A DNA stretch of 64,000 nt from Tremella fuciformis (lineage: Eukaryota; Basidiomycota; Tremellomycetes; Tremellales; Tremellaceae): the NCBI GenBank assembly GCA_032768795.1, contig CP136495.1, positions 746,501 to 810,500 on the forward strand, read 5' to 3'. Shown here in pieces: positions 59,872 to 64,000 of the stretch. How positions within the stretch are numbered: position 1 is the stretch's first letter; every line of letters starts with the position of its first letter. The notes beneath the pieces are model-generated. The model saw only the letters and a list, made by a program, of their open reading frames with translations, searched no databases and was not told the origin of the DNA. The translations under genes were made by a program, and so were the position numbers.

Positions 59872-62800
59872 ATGCCATCTGTGCAGACGGTGAAAGAGGA
59901 GCGTAAGCTCAACGGGCGCGACAACTACGCCCAGTGGGTGCGCGAGATTCGAGTCGTCCTCGGATCCGCCGGTCTCGTACCCCACATCACCAAGGACGCG
60001 TCAGCGATCCGAGCACTCGTCGAGGCTCGATATCCAGTGTCAAGTCCGGCCACAGCAGCCGAGACATCAAAGAGAGCAGTTGCTCTATACGAGCATGAGA
60101 AGGAGCAGTCCACCGCCCTCTCCACTCTCTACGGCAGTCTGACAGAGACTGTCCAAAATAAGCTTCCCTCGAGCCTGATCGACTTCGAGAATCCTCAACC
60201 GAAGGGGCTTTACGATCACCTGGTCACCACATATGGGGCCGATAACGGATCTCGCCTAGCCGAATTATGGTCATCGATATTTGGCGAGACCATCCCAGAG
60301 AATGAGGACCCCGAACCTCATCTCACTGCTATCCGGTCACAGTTGGCCGAAATCACCTCCTCCGCCATCACTTCCAAGCTCACCCTTGAGCAATTCGCCA
60401 ACCAGATCGGCGCATACGCCGCCATCCGTCGCCTACCGTCCTCATACGGCCTCCTCGCATCGACCTTCTACTCAGGGACCTCGTCGAACAAGATCCACCT
60501 CGACGAGGTTATCGATAGGGTCGCCGATGAACATCGCAGACGTCAACAAAAGGGCGAGAGCGTAAACGAGATGGGGATGCTCAGCAAATCTCTGCAGAAA
60601 CCGGCAAGCAAGAGATGCATCCACCATCCGGATCAGGGGAGGCACTCCACAGATGAGTGCTGGAAAGTGATTGGAGTGCCGAAGCACATCCAGGAGCAAA
60701 GGTCGGCCAGGGAAGCAGCCAAGGGAAGGAAGCAGGGAGGACAAGCGAAGAAGGCAAGAGAGCAGATGGAGTCAGAGGATGACTCATCGAGTGAGAACAA
60801 GAGAGGCTCGTCGAGGGAGACAAAGGAGGAAGGATATTATGCGACGGAGATTGCACTACACGCCAACGACAACCTCCCATCCACCTCCATCATCATCGAC
60901 AGCGGTGCCACCAGTCCATTCATCAAGGACAAGCACCTTCTCTCACATCTCACCAAACTCGACAAGGCCGTCAAGATCCAAATTGGAGACGGATCGATTG
61001 TCGAAGCTACACACTCCGGCCGCCTCACCTTCAACAACGTATGGTACAACAACGCCCTCTACGTTCCATCATTCTCGCACAACCTCCTCTCAACACAGCG
61101 CCTCGGTCCGTATACAGGGACACACTGGCGCTTCTCGAAGGACTCGGCTACATTGGTCGAGAAAGGGAAGGTCATCCTCCGGGGAAAGAAACTTGGCAAC
61201 CTATGGGTTGTAGACGACACACCGGTACGCACCACCTCGCGCATTCACCGAGCACTTCAGGCAATAGAAAACACTGAAGCCGAAGACACTCGCCTCCTCA
61301 CCTGGCACAAACGCCTAGGTCACTCGAACATGAGGAAGGTGTGGGAGCTCGGGAAAGAGGGGAAGCTAGGCGCAAAGTGGACAGGGTCATTTCGGAGAGT
61401 CGAATGCATGGATTGCCTGAAAGGGAAGGCAACGCGCTCGGCATCTCTACCTAACCCTCGTCGAGCCAGCAAGCCCCTCGTCGAGGTATCAGTCGATCTA
61501 TGGGGACCAGCAACCGTCCAGTCGAGAGAAGGCTTCCAATACTTCCTCACCTGCTATGACGACCACAGCAAATACGTGCAGGCCATACCACTCAAGAAGA
61601 AGTCGGATGCAGCCGAAGCACTGCAAGACTATATCAAGTTGGCAGAGAATCAGCTTGATCGAACAGTCAAGACCATCCGCTCAGACCAAGGAGGCGAGTT
61701 CACGAGCAAGGAATTCAGCCACTGGTGTAAAAGCAAGGGAATTGAGCATACCCTCACGCCGACCGACGCACACAATCAAAACAGTCGAGTCGAGCGCGTC
61801 CATCTCACCATCCTCAATGACATCCGCACATGTCTCGCGGACTCGAACCTGTCAAGTCAATTCTGGGTCGACGCATTACGATATGTAGTCTTCACCAGAA
61901 ACAGGCTACCAGACTCCCAAGGAAAAATCCCTGTCGCTCTCTTTCGACCACATCACGACATTGACATACGATATGAAGGAATGCAGCCATTTGGCCAACA
62001 CTGCATCTATCGAGTTGTGAGCCCCGCATCAAAGCTCGACGAGCGGGGTCAATGCGGTCGACTGCTGGGATACACAGAAGGGAGCTGGGGCTACAAGGTG
62101 TTGACCCAAACCAACAGGGTCATCGCAAGTCGAGACGTTACATTCATCACGGGCAAGAAGACAACGCCACGTTCAGATGAACCGCGACGGATTCTGGAGC
62201 CGCCTCAACCTGAACCTCGACAAGCATCGACGAGCCTCGACGAGGATGACGATACATCAATCGAGCTGAACGAGATAGTCGAGGCAGGGGAGGCACCAGA
62301 AGAAGAGGAACAAAGGGAAGAGATGGACGACATACCTCCCCAAGCCGTGCCAAGGCAAGGGAGAGGCTGGGCCAACGAATACATTCGAGAGGATGCACCG
62401 AGCCCAGAACCGAACCCCGACGACGGACCAGAGGATCCAGATCGTCGGCTAAACCAGCCCATAGAGGCCGATGCAGATGAACCAAGACGGTCCGGGAGAC
62501 TAGCAGGTCAAGAGCCCAGTCATCACCCTCTGCACGACATCGACATGGACTATAACCGAGTAGCCATCGAGCACGCGTTATCAGCCCAGTCACTCACCAA
62601 CCCTCAGTCATACACCGAAGCTCGTCGAGCTGCAGACTGGGAGGAGTGGAACAGGGCCATGGACGAGGAGATGACAAAGATGGAGAAATACGGAGTGTGG
62701 GAGAAAGTCCCCAGAGAGAACCACCGCACCCTTACAGGCAAATGGGTCTTCACCCGCAAAATCGACGGGGACACGGGCAAAGCAAGCCAATACAAGGCTA

Positions 62801-64000
62801 GATTCGTCGTGAGAGGGTTCCAACAAGTCTCAGGACGGGATTTCGACGAACTCTTTGCATCGGTCACCCACAAGTCTTCATTCCGCCTATTCCTCACCAT
62901 CGTTAACTACCTCGACTGGGAATGCGACCAAATCGACATCATCGGCGCATTCCTCAAGGCCAATATCGACAAGGACATCTTCATCGAGCCACCAGAAGGT
63001 AGCGACATCGCTGCCGATCACGTCCTGCACCTCCGGAAGTCATTATACGGTCTCCGACAATCACCGCACTTGTTCAACAAGCGCCTCGACGAGTTCCTAC
63101 GGGAGCTAGGCTTCAAACCGACCCTAGCGGACCCATGCATCTACTCGCTGCAACAAGGACACAAGCGGTGCATGATCTCAGTCCATGTTGACGACATGCT
63201 CATAGCCGGCAACGATCGATCAACAATCGACGAGATCAAGCGGAGGATCGACAAGGAACTTGAGTGCAAGGATCAAGGACCGGTCTCATACTTCCTCGGT
63301 ATCAACATCTACCGAGACAGGCCAAACAAGAAGATGTACCTATCACAAGAGCACTACATCGAGGCAGTTCTTCAACGCTTCGGTGAAACCGGGAAAGCCT
63401 GCAAGACAATCTTGCCAGACGCAAAGCTCGTCGAGGCTACGCCAAAGGAGGTCGAGGAGGCTCGAGACAAACCGTTTCCTGCACTCGCCGGGTCAATCCT
63501 CTATATCGCCACTATCACCCGACCCGACATCGCCTACGCAGCCTCACTGCTGTGTCGCTTCATAAGCAAATGGTCACTCGCGCATTGGAGGGCCGCAAAG
63601 CACCTACTGAGGTATCTTCGAGGAACCTCGGATCTTGCTCTCACCTTCGATGCTCATGGAGGGAGACGAGCACTGTTAGGATGGGCGGACGCAGACTGGG
63701 GTGGATGTCTCGATACACGCCGATCAACAACTGGCTATATCTTCAACACCTACGGAGGCATCGTATCATGGAAAAGCAGGCGACAACCGACAGTCGCACT
63801 GTCGACGACACAGGCAGAGCTCCTTGCATCGACAGAAGCGGGCAAAGAGGCAATATGGCTCAGGCAACTATTGAACGACCTCGACCTAGGCATAGATGGA
63901 GCAGTGCCCATCTACAACGACAACAATGGGGCCATTCAACTGGCCAAACATCAACACGGGTTCAAGCTGAACAAAGCATTCGACATGCGAGCCCAGTGGA
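59872..64000 (+). CDS. Ty1/copia gag-pol polyprotein, 5' part (runs off right edge)
   Basis: Open from ATG 59872 (MPSVQTVKEERKLNGRDNYAQW) to the window end with no stop, over 1,370 codons; an in-frame TAG lies shortly upstream. Order: gag with KLNGRDNYAQWVREI; a variant knuckle C-IHHPDQGRHSTDEC (one Cys replaced, CHHC-like); protease IIIDSGATSPFI; integrase HKRLGHSN...CMDCLKGKA, VDLWGPATV and IRSDQGGEFTSKEF; a Glu/Pro/Asp-rich linker; RT with WVFTRKIDGDTG, IDIIGAFLKANID and VHVDDMLIAG; RNase H DADWGGCLDTRRSTTGY. Its RT active site is HVDD instead of YVDD, which occurs in some copia lineages. Different lineage from the minus-strand copia next to it, by motif comparison. Appears intact as far as seen. 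Confidence 0.9.
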   Translation, partial: MPSVQTVKEERKLNGRDNYAQWVREIRVVLGSAGLVPHITKDASAIRALVEARYPVSSPATAAETSKRAVALYEHEKEQSTALSTLYGSLTETVQNKLPSSLIDFENPQPKGLYDHLVTTYGADNGSRLAELWSSIFGETIPENEDPEPHLTAIRSQLAEITSSAITSKLTLEQFANQIGAYAAIRRLPSSYGLLASTFYSGTSSNKIHLDEVIDRVADEHRRRQQKGESVNEMGMLSKSLQKPASKRCIHHPDQGRHSTDECWKVIGVPKHIQEQRSAREAAKGRKQGGQAKKAREQMESEDDSSSENKRGSSRETKEEGYYATEIALHANDNLPSTSIIIDSGATSPFIKDKHLLSHLTKLDKAVKIQIGDGSIVEATHSGRLTFNNVWYNNALYVPSFSHNLLSTQRLGPYTGTHWRFSKDSATLVEKGKVILRGKKLGNLWVVDDTPVRTTSRIHRALQAIENTEAEDTRLLTWHKRLGHSNMRKVWELGKEGKLGAKWTGSFRRVECMDCLKGKATRSASLPNPRRASKPLVEVSVDLWGPATVQSREGFQYFLTCYDDHSKYVQAIPLKKKSDAAEALQDYIKLAENQLDRTVKTIRSDQGGEFTSKEFSHWCKSKGIEHTLTPTDAHNQNSRVERVHLTILNDIRTCLADSNLSSQFWVDALRYVVFTRNRLPDSQGKIPVALFRPHHDIDIRYEGMQPFGQHCIYRVVSPASKLDERGQCGRLLGYTEGSWGYKVLTQTNRVIASRDVTFITGKKTTPRSDEPRRILEPPQPEPRQASTSLDEDDDTSIELNEIVEAGEAPEEEEQREEMDDIPPQAVPRQGRGWANEYIREDAPSPEPNPDDGPEDPDRRLNQPIEADADEPRRSGRLAGQEPSHHPLHDIDMDYNRVAIEHALSAQSLTNPQSYTEARRAADWEEWNRAMDEEMTKMEKYGVWEKVPRENHRTLTGKWVFTRKIDGDTGKASQYKARFVVRGFQQVSGRDFDELFASVTHKSSFRLFLTIVNYLDWECDQIDIIGAFLKANIDKDIFIEPPEGSDIAADHVLHLRKSLYGLRQSPHLFNKRLDEFLRELGFKPTLADPCIYSLQQGHKRCMISVHVDDMLIAGNDRSTIDEIKRRIDKELECKDQGPVSYFLGINIYRDRPNKKMYLSQEHYIEAVLQRFGETGKACKTILPDAKLVEATPKEVEEARDKPFPALAGSILYIATITRPDIAYAASLLCRFISKWSLAHWRAAKHLLRYLRGTSDLALTFDAHGGRRALLGWADADWGGCLDTRRSTTGYIFNTYGGIVSWKSRRQPTVALSTTQAELLASTEAGKEAIWLRQLLNDLDLGIDGAVPIYNDNNGAIQLAKHQHGFKLNKAFDMRAQW

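Noticed and set aside
1..64000. tRNA, rRNA, CRISPR arrays, bacterial promoters or operons
   Set aside because: None seen by eye; introns and element types are eukaryotic. A tRNAscan run would settle small RNAs.

Overview
The window is nuclear DNA from a basidiomycete fungus, most likely a GC-rich yeast of the Tremellomycetes; the class is inferred, not proven. The reasons are protein genes cut by many 36-60 nt GT-AG introns with CTNA-type branch sites, fungal orthologues (BUD13/Cwc26, NOT4, CCDC25/Jlp2, AlkB-like, AVT transporter, Asl1-type GH128, NAPE-PLD-like, Zn2Cys6 factor), and fungal retroelements (chromovirus Ty3/gypsy, Ngaro-like tyrosine-recombinase element, Ty1/copia). No bacterial operon, rRNA, tRNA or CRISPR was found.

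Layout. 1-899: 5' part of a Ser/Pro-rich gene on the minus strand that leaves the window. 0.9-3.7 kb: no supported gene. 4.4-30.5 kb: accessory island. It holds eight plus-strand copies of one unrecognised gene family (here A, C, B, D, E, F, G, H in map order). Each has a helical-looking first exon ending at an 'R-A-L-P-x-x-F' motif, one phase-1 intron of 45-55 nt, and a short second exon with a nearly invariant 'VW(L)' motif. A and B also share duplicated promoter DNA.

Copy E (11700-25155) is split by a complete Ty3/gypsy chromovirus (12142-24614) with 198-bp LTRs and a CTATG target duplication. Removing the element and one target copy restores the reading frame. The chromovirus lies on the minus strand, has sequence signs of Tf1-type self-priming, and carries an extra intron-containing gene in antisense (12559-13486). 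It is itself broken in the protease region by a 5.5-kb tyrosine-recombinase retroelement on the plus strand (about 16861-22375) with the A1-ORFs-B1-A2-B2 split direct repeats of Ngaro/PAT elements.

30.5-54.3 kb: ordinary, dense, intron-rich housekeeping DNA: AlkB-like dioxygenase (-), AVT-type amino acid transporter (+), Tda3-like FAD oxidoreductase (-), F-box-like protein (+), CCDC25/Jlp2 (+), GH128 glucanase (+), NAPE-PLD-like hydrolase (+), a Zn2Cys6 factor with its cluster near the C-terminus (+), BUD13 (-), NOT4 (+) and an unrecognised protein (+).

54.6-64 kb: two Ty1/copia elements head to head. The minus-strand one keeps its 3' LTR and polyprotein but lacks the start of gag; the plus-strand one runs off the right edge. 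CCTCG(A/T)CGAGG motifs cluster at their junction and again inside the tyrosine-recombinase element.

The main candidate for an undescribed system is the tandem gene family in the island. Its function cannot be named from sequence alone.
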